A DNA stretch of 5,052 nucleotides from an uncultured Prevotellaceae bacterium (GTDB taxonomy: Bacteria; Bacteroidota; Bacteroidia; Bacteroidales; Muribaculaceae), in assembly GCA_937892085.1 (NCBI GenBank), contig CALAVD010000027.1, positions 1 to 5,052 of the forward strand. Direction: 5' to 3'. Shown here piece by piece: positions 4,786 to 5,052 of the stretch; position 1 is the stretch's first letter; the number at the start of each line of letters is the position of its first letter. The notes under the pieces are model-generated. The model was given only the letters and a program-made list of their open reading frames with translations. It did no database searches and was not told where the DNA came from. Made by a program: the position numbers and the translations under genes.

Positions 4786-5052
4786 AGATTCTCACAGCTA
4801 CCGACCGCATAGATGGCAGCGTAAGGCTCGCCGCAGCAATAGGCATGTTCGATGGCGTGCACTTAGGGCACATCACCCTAATCAATGCCCTCAAGGAGCA
4901 GGCGGCGCTGCGTGGCACCCGCTCGGCGGTAGTCACTTTCAAGCAGCATCCACGGCGGGTGGTGAACCCCGACGACAGCCCTCGTGCCCTCATGACTCTC
5001 GACAAGAAGATCGAAGCCATCGCCGCTGCAGGTCCCGATTATCTCATCTTAC
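4782..5052 (+). CDS. ribF: RibF, bifunctional riboflavin kinase/FAD synthetase (N-terminal part)
   Basis: RibF phosphorylates riboflavin to FMN and adenylylates FMN to FAD. Only the first 90 residues of a protein usually near 310 are inside the window, all from the N-terminal FMN adenylyltransferase domain, a nucleotidyltransferase fold. The diagnostic motif GMFDGVHLGH is at residues 21-30, with the HxGH nucleotide-binding histidines at 27 and 30, followed by the conserved VVTFKQHPRRVV (about 47-58). The kinase domain lies beyond the window. The start at 4782 is set by the ATGA overlap with the upstream HAD gene and gives the expected short lead-in before the first strand. The gene is open to the last base, so truncation is due only to the window edge. 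Confidence 0.95.
   Translation, partial: MKILTATDRIDGSVRLAAAIGMFDGVHLGHITLINALKEQAALRGTRSAVVTFKQHPRRVVNPDDSPRALMTLDKKIEAIAAAGPDYLIL

Overview
The window looks like an ordinary chromosomal segment from a member of the Bacteroidota, most likely the order Bacteroidales (a gut Muribaculaceae- or Prevotella-like genome is my best guess, from recall and not from a search). The main clue is promoter type: -7 boxes of the form TAnnTTTG precede several genes, there are no strong Shine-Dalgarno sequences, and AT-rich intergenic DNA alternates with moderately GC-rich genes.

Layout from left to right. Positions 1-312 hold no convincing gene. They contain a likely promoter pointing left out of the window, a tandem array of eleven 7-bp units, and a hairpin that probably ends the leftward gene mscL (mechanosensitive channel, 313-705). 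A divergent intergenic region (706-953) carries one promoter for mscL and one for gap, plus palindromes and a possible 24-codon ORF in the gap leader. The gap gene (type I GAPDH, 954-1991) ends in a clear intrinsic terminator. After it come lgt (prolipoprotein diacylglyceryl transferase, 2181-3062) and a short-chain dehydrogenase/reductase-like gene (3139-4011), each with its own promoter. A second 7-bp tandem array (about 15 units) starts one base after the stop codon of that gene. Last is a translationally coupled pair: a HAD-superfamily phosphatase (4150-4785) and ribF (FAD synthetase/riboflavin kinase, cut by the window end), overlapping by 4 bp as ATGA.

The genes are mostly housekeeping: osmotic safety valve, glycolysis, lipoprotein maturation and flavin cofactor synthesis. 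The only tight functional link visible is HAD-ribF, which suggests a phosphatase role in flavin metabolism. I see no defence system, mobile element, CRISPR array, tRNA or rRNA.

The points most worth a second look are the two unrelated arrays that share an exact 7-bp period, the SDR-like protein whose catalytic tyrosine is replaced by phenylalanine, and a shared TTG-N12-TAnnTTTG promoter layout in front of gap, lgt and the SDR gene.
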